A stretch of DNA of 64,000 bases from Bidens hawaiensis (lineage: Eukaryota; Streptophyta; Magnoliopsida; Asterales; Asteraceae). Positions 22,258 through 34,608 of this stretch are shown here, one piece after another. Positions within the stretch are counted from its first letter, which is position 1. Every line of letters starts with the position of its first letter. The DNA lies in NCBI GenBank assembly GCA_021521415.1, contig JAIQDT010001101.1, positions 496,001 through 560,000 of the forward strand. Reading direction: 5' to 3'. The notes under the pieces are model-generated. The model ran no database searches. It saw only the letters and a program-made list of their open reading frames with translations, and was not told the DNA's origin. Made by a program: the position numbers and the translations under genes.

Positions 22258-24185
22258 AAAAATTATACTATATTGAAGGAAGACGATATCTGCCAGCGCC
22301 AAGAGGAGGATATCACTACAATTTGCTCGGTTCTTTCGATTTCAAGGGATTCTGCATGTATGCTTTTACGCAGTTATAACTGGTAATGTCTTAAGTTATG
22401 TGAATAATTTATCTGATCAAGAAGTTTGGTATTTTTGTTTTGTATTAAGCTGGGTTGATGTTCTGCAGGAATGTTAGTAATGTTCATGAAGCATGGTTTG
22501 CTAATGAGGATAAAGTTAGAAAGGCTGTTGGTTTGTTGGACACGACAGTTAAGCCACCAAAAGCTGGAGAGGTATGTAAATGTTAGGTTAAATATGTTGA
22601 ATGTGATTGTGTAAGTGTTTATGGTTTTTTGTTTATATTTTTTGAAGCTGCTTTGTGGGATCTGCTTTGAATCATATTCACTTGATAAGATTAGCTCTGC
22701 TGCTTGTGGCCATCCTTTTTGCAATACATGCTGGAAAGGTTTATTTTTATTTTAAAATTCGATGTATTAGCTGATCCTCAGTGAAAAGCTTGCATTATTA
22801 ATAAAGTTTTTATCTTTTTATCTGTTTATTGTAGCTTACATCAGCACATCTATCAGTGATGGTCCTGGATGCTTGACATTAAGATGTCCCACTCCATCAT
22901 GTGGTGCTGCTGTCGGAGTGGACATGGTCAACATGTTGACTTCAGATGAAGATAAAAAGAAATATCGGCGTTACCTTCTTAGATCTTTTATTGAGGACAG
23001 TAAAAAGGTATACATTTACTTTAACCTGTTAGTAGGTTGTGTCTTTTCTTCCTGGCTCCTGCAATTTAGGATTTTTTTTCATATATTTATATTTTTTATA
23101 GACAAAATGGTGTCCTGCTCCGGGCTGTGACCATGCAATTGAGTTTGAACTTGGAAGTGGAAGCTATGATGTGACGTGTCATTGCTCATACAGCTTTTGT
23201 TGGAATGTGAGTATTATAATGTTAATCTATGTTCTTGCTTCATAAACGATACAGTTTTCATTTTATATTTATTGCAGTGTACAGAAGAAGCTCATCGACC
23301 GGTGGACTGTGAAACCGTGTCAAAGTGGATAATGAAAAATAGCGCGGAGTCAGAAAATATGAATTGGTAAATGCTATTTTTAATAGAATGGCATATATTT
23401 GTAGAATGTTAGTTTTTTCTTGTTTTGATGGTTCATGTTTCGATTTCAGGATTTTGGCTAATTCTAAGCCTTGTCCAAAGTGTAAACGTCCAATTGAGAA
23501 GAACCAAGGTTGTATGCACATGACTTGCAACCCCCCTTGCAAATATGAGTTTTGCTGGTAAGATTTGGTTACTTGTAATGGGTTCTGTTTGAAAGGTTGA
23601 ATCTTTGTATGGTTTGAAACGGGTCTGATTGGGTTTAGCTAAAAAACATTCTAGTTTACAAAGTTGTGAACTTTATGAACATAAGTTAATGCCCTAGTCT
23701 TACAAAAAATTGTACATATAGGTTGTCTTGGTCAATGGTCGGATCATGGAGAGAGGACTGGTGGCTTTTATGCTTGCAATCGTTATGAGTCAGCAAAGCA
23801 AGAGGGAGCGGTAGTTAAACTGATCTATTTTGCTTCAAAACAATCATTAATATCTATTTTTTTTTCATTTTAATTGTTGATCCGGTAATGACTTCAATTT
23901 TCATTTGCAGTATGATGAATCTGAACGTCGAAGAGAGATGGCAAAGAACTCTTTAGAGCGATACACTCATTATTATGAACGTTGGGCTACAAATCAATCG
24001 GTATGCACCAATTGTTTTAACCAGTATTCTTCTCATTGTTTCGACACTTTGACCACTTTGGCATATTTGAATATTCTGTGTCGTGGTTGAACCCGTAATA
24101 AATGGTATATGATACTTTTATTTTTTCACAATGACAGTCGAGGCAAAAAGCACTTGCGGACTTGAATCAGATGCAAACAGTTCAT

Positions 24186-25929
24186 GTAAGTTGATATTCT
24201 GATCTTTTTCTTTTAGCATTTTGGAAGAATAAAATAGCTGTACTTTGCTGCTATGTATATTGCAATGTCGAATACAGCTGTAGAGTATAATAGAATTGGT
24301 AAGGCTATATATATATATATATATATAGCCAAGGGATCATGGGGACGGGTTCTCACAATGGCACTTAGAACGACTCTTCTGATGATAAGGTTGAATTATT
24401 AAAAAAACGTCACTGACGATTTGGTCTTGGGCCTTATAAAGTACTTAAAAGAAGGTTCAACATATCCTCTTGAGTGAGCAATTGAAAGAAATATGATTGC
24501 AAGTTTGTTGTGGAATGGTAAGGGTTGGAGAAGTGTGGTCGGTGACAGCATCTCATATTTATGCTGTTGGTAACTCTTTAAGCAAATTTTGAACAAAAAA
24601 CCGACCTTCCAGTTTCAAATTCGGCAACACGTACTGAACAAAGCATCGGTAATTACCAGTCAAGCTCAAAAGAGCCTCTTACTTCACGCACGCTGGTCAG
24701 TGTAGGCCATGATTAAACTGCATTAATATTTTTTCTAATCAGCTTGCACATATTTGGGACTCACCACGTGGACTAAAAAATCACTTGAGATTGGTCAAAC
24801 CAGTACTTGGAAAGATTGGCTTATTACTGATTGCTACAAAGAAGTTTCAAGGCTACCTGCAAGTGATGGTTTTGTTGTTTCATTGTTTACTATATGCTTG
24901 AATTGTTAAGATAGTATCCAACTGTGAGAACGATTATTAGTAACAAGAAAGAACACAATAGCAGCGACTGATATTGCTGATTGACGGTGATGGTAGCGGA
25001 TCGATGATGATAACATTTAGTTTTGATCGCTGACGTTCGGGCGGTGGCGACATGGTGAAAGGCAATCACACAAGCACAATAATAACTGAAAGTAAAAGGA
25101 CACGGGAATTGTCCAATCCGACCCACGTCCACGGGCTGCAACTAGAGAACATAATTTATGAGGTGATAATAGATTGCAAGTATGATATTGAAACATAATA
25201 GTAATGTGAGCCAAAAGGTGGCAAGGAAATTGGCTTCCGGGATATGTTTACCGGGGATAGCGTGGCTACAAGGGAAGAGGCAAATCTGTGAGAATTATAT
25301 ATTGATTGAAAGATATTGTAAAGAAGAGATACCTGGGCCCCAAATGCAACACCTTGTAATATATGTGTCTGCATGCCAGATGGAAAAAGAAACATCTCAT
25401 TCCAATTAGCTTGGATCGTATTTGATGAAGCCAACTATTGAATACCTAACACCAAATCAGGACTAGGGGTGTGTTAACAAGCTGAGTCACTCGTGAGCTA
25501 CTTAGATTGGCTCGTTAAATCTTGAATGACCCAAGCTTAAATTAGCTCGATCTTTTGAGGCCCATAATTAATGAACGAGCTTAAGCCCGAGCTTTACATA
25601 TCGAACTTGAGCCTGCTTGAAATAATTATTATTACGTATCGGTTTTCTGTTATTCCAGGGCCAGGCTGATCCTCATCGACTTTGGGTTGGGCCTATCTTG
25701 GACTCAAATTCTAACACCAAGCTCCTTGCATTATATACTGATCGGGACTTGTGTATACCAACATGGGCCTCCACTTCGTCCTTAAAAACATTTAAGAAAA
25801 CACCTGACGCATAATTTTTTTTTGGTTAATTAGAAACCTGTGCTGATGTGTTCAGTTTGTTTGTATTTTTATTTTTATAAAACTGCTTTATTCTCTACGT
25901 TGTGCCCTTATTCGGTCCATGTTTTTCAG
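24186..25929 (+). other. Large intron 11 of the ARI gene (1744 bp)
   Basis: Much longer than its neighbours (mostly 75-330 bp). It holds an (AT)n tract at 24306-24327, a GAGCTCG-rich dispersed repeat at about 25465-25620 (the family at 36025-38020) and unassigned sequence. No ORF of interest is present; it is probably expanded by insertions. Confidence 0.6.
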
Positions 25930-26774
25930 CTTGCAAAACTTAGCGAGAAACAGTGCCAACCTGAAACACAGTTAAAGTTCATTATAGAAGCTTGGTTGCA
26001 GGTACGCATACTTTTTTAAGCTTGGTTGCAATCTTTTGTTTGTTTACTTAATCTCAATACACTAAATCTCTATTTTTTTTCCCCTTATTATATATGTGTT
26101 TTTCTGTCCTGCAGATAGTTGAATGTAGGCGTGTGTTAAAATGGACTTACGCGTACGGCTATTACCTACCTGAGCGCGAACTTGCAAAGAGGCAGTTTTT
26201 TGAGTACTTACAAGGTATTCCGAGGTTCCCACACTGTACACTCAAATGTCAAACCCTAGAATGATTTATTCGTGTAAAGGTTTTAACACAAATTATCGAT
26301 GGCAGGTGAAGCGGAGGCTGGTTTAGAAAGGCTTCATCAATGTGCAGAGAAAGAGTTACATACTTACCTCAACGACGATAGCTCTCAAGACGCGTTTAAC
26401 AACTTCAGAACAAAGCTGGCTGGTTTGACTAGGTAATCGTTTTCTAAAGTTTTCAACCTATTTTTTTACTGCTAAACGTGTATTTAATATTTATTGACAA
26501 CCGCAACAGTGTCGCACGCAACTACTTTGAGAACTTGGTTGGAGCACTAGAAAACGGGCTATCAGATGTGGATGCACACGCTGCATCAAGCAAGACAAGT
26601 ACATCAAAGAACGCTGCCGGCACAAGCAAGTCAAAAGGGGCCAAAGGAAAAGGGTTTAGCAAGGTTGGAACCACAAGCCGAACCGATGATTCAACCGGGT
26701 GGGCATGTGATCAGTGCACCTATATGAACACAAAGACCGCCACTTCATGCCAGATATGTGGCAACGGTCGGTGA

Positions 26775-27762
26775 GACCGACCTGCTTGATAACGACACAT
26801 GTGGTTAGTTGGATTTACACGATGTATTACGCCCCTTGAAGGAAAGATGGAAGGACCGGTTTTGTTGCAGTTGTAATGTGGGTGCTGGGTGTATATAGGC
26901 GATGCCTGGCTAGGTGGACTTGGTCAGGTCATGATGGTGTGTTTTGTTGTCTGGTTGGCGGTTAAAGATGTAGGTTGATAACCGTTGGTTGTTTTGAATT
27001 GAAGTAATGTGGATGTTTTGTATTACTTGAAAGGGGGTTTCTTAATGTTATAATGGAGTTTATAAGTTATATTTATTACAAATTTTTATAAACCTATTGA
27101 TATCTTACTATGTATAAAAATGTTTAATATTAAAAACTCATTTGCATAAAACTCATACACAGGCCTATAGGCACGCTGGCGGCCATGCCACTCCAAGACA
27201 CTCGGCTCATGACTTGAGTCACATGTCATGCCATCATCAAAGACGGATCAATCTGTATGGCACAACTGTGTTTAACCAAGAACACGTTTGAACCGACAAG
27301 TTAGACAAGGCACGAACGTGACTCCAAACTTGCACGGTTGGGCCAATATGATTCACCCATATCACGGTCGTGCTTACTGAATCAGCATACGTAGGCCGGC
27401 AGTTATTGACTGACGTGCTTACTGAATCAGCATACGTAGGCCGGCAGTTATTGACTGACGACCATGCTTACGACTTACCTAATCAAGAAACACGTTCATA
27501 ATATTGGAATGTGACATGAACAAACAATATAATGATTAATGATCAGCAGATAACTTGAAGGGGGGCTATATAGTATATACTAATGATAGATTGTAATACT
27601 GACCAAAGTTAGTTACCTTTTTGAAATAAAAAAATGTGACAAGAGTGATAAACTGAAGCTAGATAATGAATAAAACCACCCATGCAAGGTGAAAACATTA
27701 ATTAATATCTAAGAACAAAAGTACTACAATTATACATAATTAAAGCTTTCATTCTAACACTC
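26775..27762. other. ARI/LRR intergenic region (convergent 3' ends)
   Basis: The first ~300 bases are probably ARI 3' UTR. At 27369-27458 a 45-bp unit is repeated twice in tandem with no visible difference. No other gene evidence. Confidence 0.55.
27369..27458. repeat. Perfect 45-bp tandem duplication
   Basis: The unit containing TGCTTACTGAATCAGCATAC and GTAGGCCGGCAGTTATTGAC occurs at 27369-27413 and 27414-27458, then breaks off into CGACCATGC. Identity suggests a recent event. Confidence 0.95.
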
Positions 27763-30700
27763 TTAATAAGCTTCCATCCTGTTAGGAATAGGAGTCTTGA
27801 TGACATGTAATATCTGAATCACTTCCGCCATCGACGGCCTGCTTGAAGGTATCTGAGAAGTGCATACTAATGCCAGTTTAAGAACAGGCAACACCTCTTC
27901 TTCAGGATACTGTCCCATGCTCATATCAACACAGTCTAACACATTACCTTCTTCTAACATCATCTTAACTTGCTCCTCAAGTATTAACACGTTATCATCT
28001 CCATACTCGACCGGCCGCTTACCTGTCACAACTTCAAGAACCAATGTCCCAAACCCATAAACATCACATTTCTCGTTGACACGTAAGCTTTGACACGCTA
28101 ACTCTGGAGCCACATAGCCCAATGCACTTTGAAACCGGTTACTCATTACTTGCTTGTCAAGTTTGGCGAGGATTCTAGTCAATCCGAAATCTGATATTTT
28201 TGGGTTGAAATCATCGTCTAGAAGAATGTTACTCGGTTTCAGATTATAGTGAACGATAGGTGGACGAAACGCATGGTGCAAGTGGGCCAGACCCTTTGCT
28301 GTTCCTAGCAAGATCTTGAACCGTTTTGACCACGAAAGCGGTTGACTTGAAGTTGACCATTCGTGTAGTTTGGATTGTAAGCTACCATTAGGTGCATACT
28401 CTGTGACCAGAAGCTGCAAGTTTGGTGTCCAATAATATCCTTTTACTGACACAAGATTAGGATGTCTTGCTTTCCCTAAAACCCGAACCTCACGATCGAA
28501 ATCTTCCGGATACTGAATCATGTTTGACACTACAAGGTTTTTGATTGCGAGATCTCTACCTTCTTCGCCTAACGAAGCCTTGTACACAGTTCCAAAAATA
28601 CCCTTCCCAATCTCAGCAGCCTTATGCAACAATGACTCCGGGTTACCAACCCAACCAGGGGCAATCTTGGAATCAAACCAAACAAGCTTCCAGATCGATA
28701 GGCTGCGTGTTGACCGAGCCGAGCCTGAGCAACTCTCAAGCGCGCTAGCGACAAACTGCAGCCGTTTTCTTGCTGATATATTGAGTAAGCTTATCACTAA
28801 CACACCAATGGATATCAACACAGCTGCTAAAATGGAAATTATAGCGGAAACACTAAGAAACTTATGATGCTTGGAACCTTTTGACGATTTTGCCCCTCCT
28901 TCGCGATCTCCCATTTGATTCCCGTACGAAAACGGGTCAAGAACTAAAGGCTTTGGGACATCCATTTTACATGGTCCTTTCAAAAAAGGTGAACAAATTC
29001 CCATATTACCCTCTAATGAACTTTCTTGTAAGCTTGGAAATATGCCCTTATCAGGAAGTCTTCCTTGTAGTCTGTTGTATGATATGTTAACTGCTAACAG
29101 GTTTTCTAGTCCACCAAACTCTTGTGGTATCTCGCCACTTAGCTCGTTGGAATCGAGTTTGAGAATCTTGAGTTTTTTCAGAAGTGACATTGATCTAGGA
29201 ATGAATCCCCGTAAATCGTTGTGAGACATGCTCCTGCGTGTATCACGAATGTGAGGTCAAATTACGCTTTTTCCCTTAATGTGGGTCGCTAGGAAACGTA
29301 TCAAAATGGGTAGAAACTAGAAAGTGTATTTTTGACGCATACAACTTCCTAAATCGTTATATTCATAAGATTTGATTGCTACTGTAATAATATTGTTTTT
29401 GTAAGCATATTTAACAAACTAACTTTGAAAAAAGAGTAAATTACGGTTTTCGTCGTTGTGGTTTTACTCCAAAAGTTTAAAAGTCGCGATTTCAGTCCCT
29501 GATCTTTCATTTTTATTACAATCATATCCACCTCACTGACACCACCATCTCTACTGTTAACTTTTGAGTTAAAAGACTAAAATCCCATGTGTTAAAAAAA
29601 ATAAAATTAAAAGGTTATTTTCTTTTGGATGGTGTGAATGTGGTGGACTGAAATCACAAGTATTAAACTTTGAGGTTAAAATGGTTACTTTGAGCAAACC
29701 ACAGAGACAAAAACTGTAATTTACTGAAAAACCCTAAAGCCTTTTGACAAAATGTATTTTGGGTCAACCACAAGGACGAAGATCGTAATTTACTGAAAAA
29801 CCGTAATTTACTTTTAGCAAACCACAGGGACGAAAACCGCAATTTACTGAAAAATGTGTGTGTGTTTTGACCAACGAAGAAATGACCTATTTTGACCCGT
29901 TACACGACCCGACCATGTTTTACCACCTCCGGATCTAATGATCTTACAAGAAGACTTACAGCAAGTAGAGCGACGAACACTTCCCGATCTCTTCTGGTAT
30001 CATTCCCGTTAACGAATTCCCATCAAGCTGCAAGATTTCAAGGCTGCCCGAGTTGCATATATCACCCGGGACTGACCCATGAAACGCTCCATTTCGTAGA
30101 TCCAACACAGTTAAATTCTCAAAATACCCAAGCTTCAAGGGCATTCTTGTCTCAAAATTATTCCAAGACAAGTTCAAGTACCTCAACTTTGAGAAAAGTC
30201 CCATTTCAGCCGGTATGTCATCCGTTAACCCGTTCGCAGACAGATCCATAGACTCAAGAGTCTCAAAAATCCGGCTCGATCCAGGAGGGATCGAACCAGT
30301 CAACTGGTTCCTCGAAAGATCAATCTGTGTCAACCCGAGCTCAAACAACCCCTCGGGTATGCTACCATTGAACCTATTCCCTCTTAACCGAACCACCGAG
30401 AGCTTACTCGAGTAGATCAATGATTTAGGAATGTTCCCACTTATATTATTACCCGAAAGACTCATGTAAGTTAATAATCCCAAACCACCAACTGACTCCG
30501 GGAGTGTCCCGGTTAACCCATTGCCTGAAACATCCAAGTATTCCAAGTCGTTTAATCGCCCGATCCATTTAGGAAACTCGCCGGTTAACATATTATTCGC
30601 TAGATTTAAGTAACTTAAAGAAGCAAGCCCATTAAAAGAAACAGGAACTGATTCTTTAAACATATTATTACTTAAATCCAACTTATTTAAATGTGAGCAT

Positions 30701-31497
30701 AAGCCAAGATCAAAAGGCAAACTTCCAGAAAAATGATTCCCTTGTAGAAAAAGCTCTTTCAAGTAATGCAAACCCGAGACACCATCCGGGACACTACCCG
30801 TTAACACATTATGCGAAAGATCCAAGGTTCTAACCCGTGTCAACAACCAAAGACCCCTAGCGAAATCCGGGGTACCAGAAAACCAGTTTTTGGAAAGATT
30901 AAGATGGTTTAAGGAACTACATTGTGAAACCGAGTTAGGAATCGGTCCGTTAAGGTTATTTCCGGATAATGAGAGTACTCGAAGAGACGAACATGATGAG
31001 AAAAACTCATTATCAACCGGACCAGATAACGAGTTTTTGGACAAATCAAGAAACTTTAACCTTCTGGAGTTGGTTAAAAAAGGCGGGATGGTACCAGAAA
31101 GACTGTTATGCGAAAGATTAAGGTTTACAAGATTGTTAAGAAGTGATAGTTGAGGGTTAAGGTGTCCAGTGAAGTTGTTATGAGCAAGGTTTAGTACTTG
31201 GAGGTTTTGGACCTTTTGGAGGCCTATACCGAGCTTTCCGGACAGGTTTAACCCGATTAATGAAAGCTCGGTGACCCGTCCGGTGGCTGGATTACATGTT
31301 ATGAACTTCCAAGAACATGGGGAGGTGTCATCTTGATTCCATGATGATAGATGTGATGATGAGTCAATGATGTCTGCTTTGAATGCTATGAGTCCTATAA
31401 CATCATCAGCATTCATATCATCATGATCAATGGCTTTGCATGATGTTAATGAAAGAATTGAGATTAATGCAAGAATGATGAATTGAAGATGACCCAT
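27763..31497 (-). CDS. LRR receptor-like pseudokinase, At3g28040 type
   Basis: A plasma-membrane receptor-like protein of 1002 aa in two exons: 31497-29960 and 29233-27763 (donor GTAAGT, acceptor ACGCAG, phase 2). The start MGHLQFIILALISIL is a signal peptide (about 1-22). Next come an LRRNT-2 cap with the CSWKFITC cysteine pair and about 20 plant LRRs (LxxLxLxxNxLxGxIP) to about residue 590, then a C-S-P-x6-C-type cap, one membrane segment (about 638-663) and a kinase-like domain. The glycine loop IGKGIFGTVYKA (721-732), Lys744, DFG (861-863) and APE (888-890) are present, but HRD is H841-Y842-N843, so the catalytic Asp is Asn. The Arabidopsis relative At3g28040 (1016 aa) is annotated 'probably inactive' and also has Asn there, so this is ancestral. 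It probably signals by scaffolding; the ligand is unknown. Confidence 0.93.
29234..29959 (-). other. LRR gene intron with a MITE-like insertion
   Basis: The single 726-bp intron. Between about 29434 and 29848 it carries inverted ends, GAGTAAATTACGGTTTTCGT on the left and CGAAAACCGCAATTTACT on the right, with AAACCACAGGGACG-type words. Similar wording appears in intron 8 of the WD40 gene (near 39645-39695) and in the MITE at 20376. It is a dispersed non-autonomous family with mild target preference for gene-near sites. Confidence 0.6.
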
Positions 31498-31571
31498 TTA
31501 AGTGGTTGAAGATGTTACTGAGTTTGGTTATTATTATTTATGTAGTGGGAAGTTTGTTAAAGAGTAAAAGG

Positions 31572-31581
31572 TTTATATAAA
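31572..31581 (-). promoter_or_regulatory. TATA box of the LRR receptor gene
   Basis: The minus strand reads TTATATAAAC about 75-85 bases before the start codon at 31497, giving a short leader of around 45-50 bases. Confidence 0.55.
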
Positions 31582-31599
31582 AGTGTGGGGCCCACTTGA

Positions 31600-34104
31600 G
31601 CCACATGCAAATGGGCTTTTTTTGTTTCTTGCTTCAACTTGACACTAGTGTGTTTTTCCCTAGTTTTAGTATCATCATTGGGACTAGGAATTGATGTTTG
31701 GAGCATCTTGATCAGGAAGTACCTTTTGCTTTATATCTTGTACTTAACTGTTTAAAGTGGAAGTTTCAACTTTCAAGAGTCACTGTGCAAATCTCAGTGA
31801 ACCAACTAACATAAAGTAAAGCCTCATTTTTTCCGTTATAGAAAAGCCATACAGTTGTTAAACGGGTCATGTTTGTGGATTACTGGTCGACATGAACCAT
31901 AAATTTTACGTGAATCAAAACATGAAACGACTTGAGAATTGTGTTAGATATATGGACCGAAACACAATAGGTGTATGCGCTTGTTTAAAAAATATTACAT
32001 TTTCAAGTGTTTAACCTCCTATGCATATTCGTGTGTCAAAATAAGTATGACTCGTTTAACATAAAATTAATATATCTTAAGATTAGAAAATTTATAGCAA
32101 AACATACAAATGTGTATAAAATAGTTACATTGATGTTCATTTCATATAAGCTTCTAAATTTGACCATACAAAAGTAACAAAACATTTTTAAGAAAACGAA
32201 TCGAAGCAAACAGATCTTCTTGTTTACTTGAATATAACCATTTAGCTAAATGTATATGACTTGAAACTGACACAAAACTTATTTAGACTAAATTCAAACT
32301 TGTCTACATTGAACCCGTATTGTATTTTGATAGAAAAATAAATCCTAGTATCTAAATACAACAAACATATTTATGTTTGTTTTGAAACAAATGTAAGATT
32401 GAAAGGAGGGAATGGAATGTTTTGAAACCTAAGTAAGTGGTGATGGGACCCACTAAGGCATAGATGCACATGAGATGGTTTGGTAATCGATAGTTGTTTG
32501 TCTCTACCTTCATCTTTGCACCACTGTGTTTTTCTTCATCAGAATTTGTTCACTTACATTCTTGTCTCCACTATGTTGTACCTTTTGCATTATCTCTTAT
32601 ACTTTCCTGACATACAACTTTTTCACTTTCTTACTTGTACACTGTGCATTTGTCTTTGTACTATAGTTAGTTAGTTACACACTGATCACAGAATACTCCA
32701 TTGACCAAGAATGACAGGTGACTACTTGAATCAAATAAGTTGATCTATGCTTTTATTTGATTTTTTAATCTTTTTTATTAATATTATACATTAAATTTAA
32801 ACCTTATGAGGATTTCAAATTTGCAATATACAACATTGACCATTCTATAGAAAAAATAATCAGAAAGATAGTTATTTTTATTAATGTATTTGTTTTCAGC
32901 AATAGCCATAGCCATAAGTCATAACTATGGTCATCAATCTTCTTTTACTCTCATGTCATTTAATAGCATACAATTACATACAAAGAGTGAGTTATACGAA
33001 TATGAAAATTAGATGGTCGTATCTGGTTTATGTATCAGTTATTAACTTATTATAGATAAATAGAAAAATACTAGACTGTGATTTGCGTACATCTATTATG
33101 GACAAATAGAACAATACTAGAAAATGTTTTGTGTTGTATATATATTGTTGATATCACTCTTGGCCAAACATCCATGAGTCAAAGTCACTAGCTAGCGTTG
33201 ACAATGTTCACTCTTAATCCAAACAATGCAAATCACTTTTGCATGAATCATTGATTAAGTTGGCTAGAGACGACAATGAGACAGTTTTGGGACGAGTATT
33301 GATAAAATCTCAGTCTCATATTTGGTTGTAAAACTATGTCTTGTACTTTTTGGACCGGTATCTTAGGACTATATGTATGGGTATTCTTGTGATATAATTA
33401 TAGAGGTATAAGTGTATAACACATAATTACTGTTTTTTTTCAAAGATAGCTAACTATATATAATGATTAGATATATTGTATATTTTTATTGGAGACATAA
33501 AAATGTAGTCAAGAAAGGAACTACAAGATGATAAATACAAAGAATGAGATTAGGTGATTTAATTATTGTTATTGTTGTATAAATGACAATTATATGCATG
33601 TTAGAAAACTGCTCACGGGTTTCTTGGATACGTCATAAATGTTTATTAAACATGTTTCGAGGTAAACGATATATATATTTGTTTGCAATCATAAATTCAT
33701 TGTATTAAATATGATATCATATTTGATTTTGTTATATTGTCATTATTATTTAATGAAGTTGAAAGAAAATATGAGAAGCCCGTGTGCGGGTGAGACACTT
33801 TTGTTACTTCTTCACATGAATCATTTTATATCCATCATTTGATGACCGCCTAAATGCCTAATTTATAAATTATAAGACAAAAAGGTATATTTTGTTTTCA
33901 TATTTGTAATTTAGGGTAAATAACACTTTACAAGAAATTGATAAGATGCATAATTGACACATTGTGAACATATATTTCTATGATATTTGTTTCAAACATG
34001 TACTAAATTACTCCTCTTCGTAACAAATAAATATAATTGAAGTGTGGGAAAACATATCAGTTATAAAACTGACTCGAAAATCATGAAAACTATACTTGTA
34101 TAGT

Positions 34105-34148
<44 letters not shown>

Positions 34149-34600
34149 TATGGTAGTAGTTAAATATGCATATAATCTGGCATTACACAACAATATATTT
34201 GGTCATGTATACACTTTAATTTGTGTATCCGTTTTTATTCTAACGAACACCTGTTAAATTTACGTGAATGCGTACCACCGTTCTTTCATGTATCAACAGT
34301 TAAGTCTCGTTAATGCGTCAATATGCATCTCTTGTGTGACCTGCTATATAAAGATCGGTCTTGATGCATGTTAGAGTTTGTTAGAGAGCTCGCTTATACC
34401 ATTTTATTTATATACATGTAAATGTAAAATGGCACAGGACGTTTGTTAGAGAACCCGCTCGCAATTGGCATATAATGTCTGTGTCAACTACTGTTTTTCT
34501 ACACCAAATGTTACTCATGTACTATTCTTTACAACAATAAATCTAAGCTAGTTTTTCCATGTTTGAACGTGAAACATCCCAAGAAGATACATATGCATGT
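31600..34600. other. Spacer upstream of the LRR gene
   Basis: AT-rich with no long ORF. A 37-bp (AT)n microsatellite lies at 34110-34146 and an AGCCCGTGTGCGGGT hairpin word at 33778. The first few hundred bases probably hold the LRR gene promoter. Confidence 0.5.
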
Positions 34601-34608
34601 ATCAACTA

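Larger units (their letters stand above)
21095..26774 (+). pseudogene. ARI8: Ariadne (ARI7/ARI8-type) RBR E3 ubiquitin ligase with a RING2 frameshift
   Basis: RBR ligases take ubiquitin from an E2 onto a RING2 cysteine before passing it to substrate. Exons: 21095-21259, 22258-22382, 22469-22571, 22648-22738, 22835-23007, 23102-23206, 23278-23366, 23450-23557, 23722-23810, 23911-24000, 24138-24185, 25930-26001, 26115-26214, 26306-26432, 26510-26774, all with GT-AG borders. The intended protein is about 583 aa (Arabidopsis ARI8 is about 567): acidic N-terminus, RING1 from CGIC at about 134, IBR, RING2 from CPKC at 292 with catalytic Cys305 in QGCMHMTC, Ariadne helices and a C-terminal RanBP2-type zinc finger (W-x-C-x2-C-x10-C-x2-C). 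Exon 9 is 89 nt where phase requires 91: after Trp320-Leu321 two bases are missing where the family has Trp-Leu-Cys-Leu-Gly. The frame then runs to a TGA after 341 aa, losing the last RING2 zinc ligands and everything downstream. All other exons are intact, so this is either a recent lesion or a sequence error. Confidence 0.85.
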
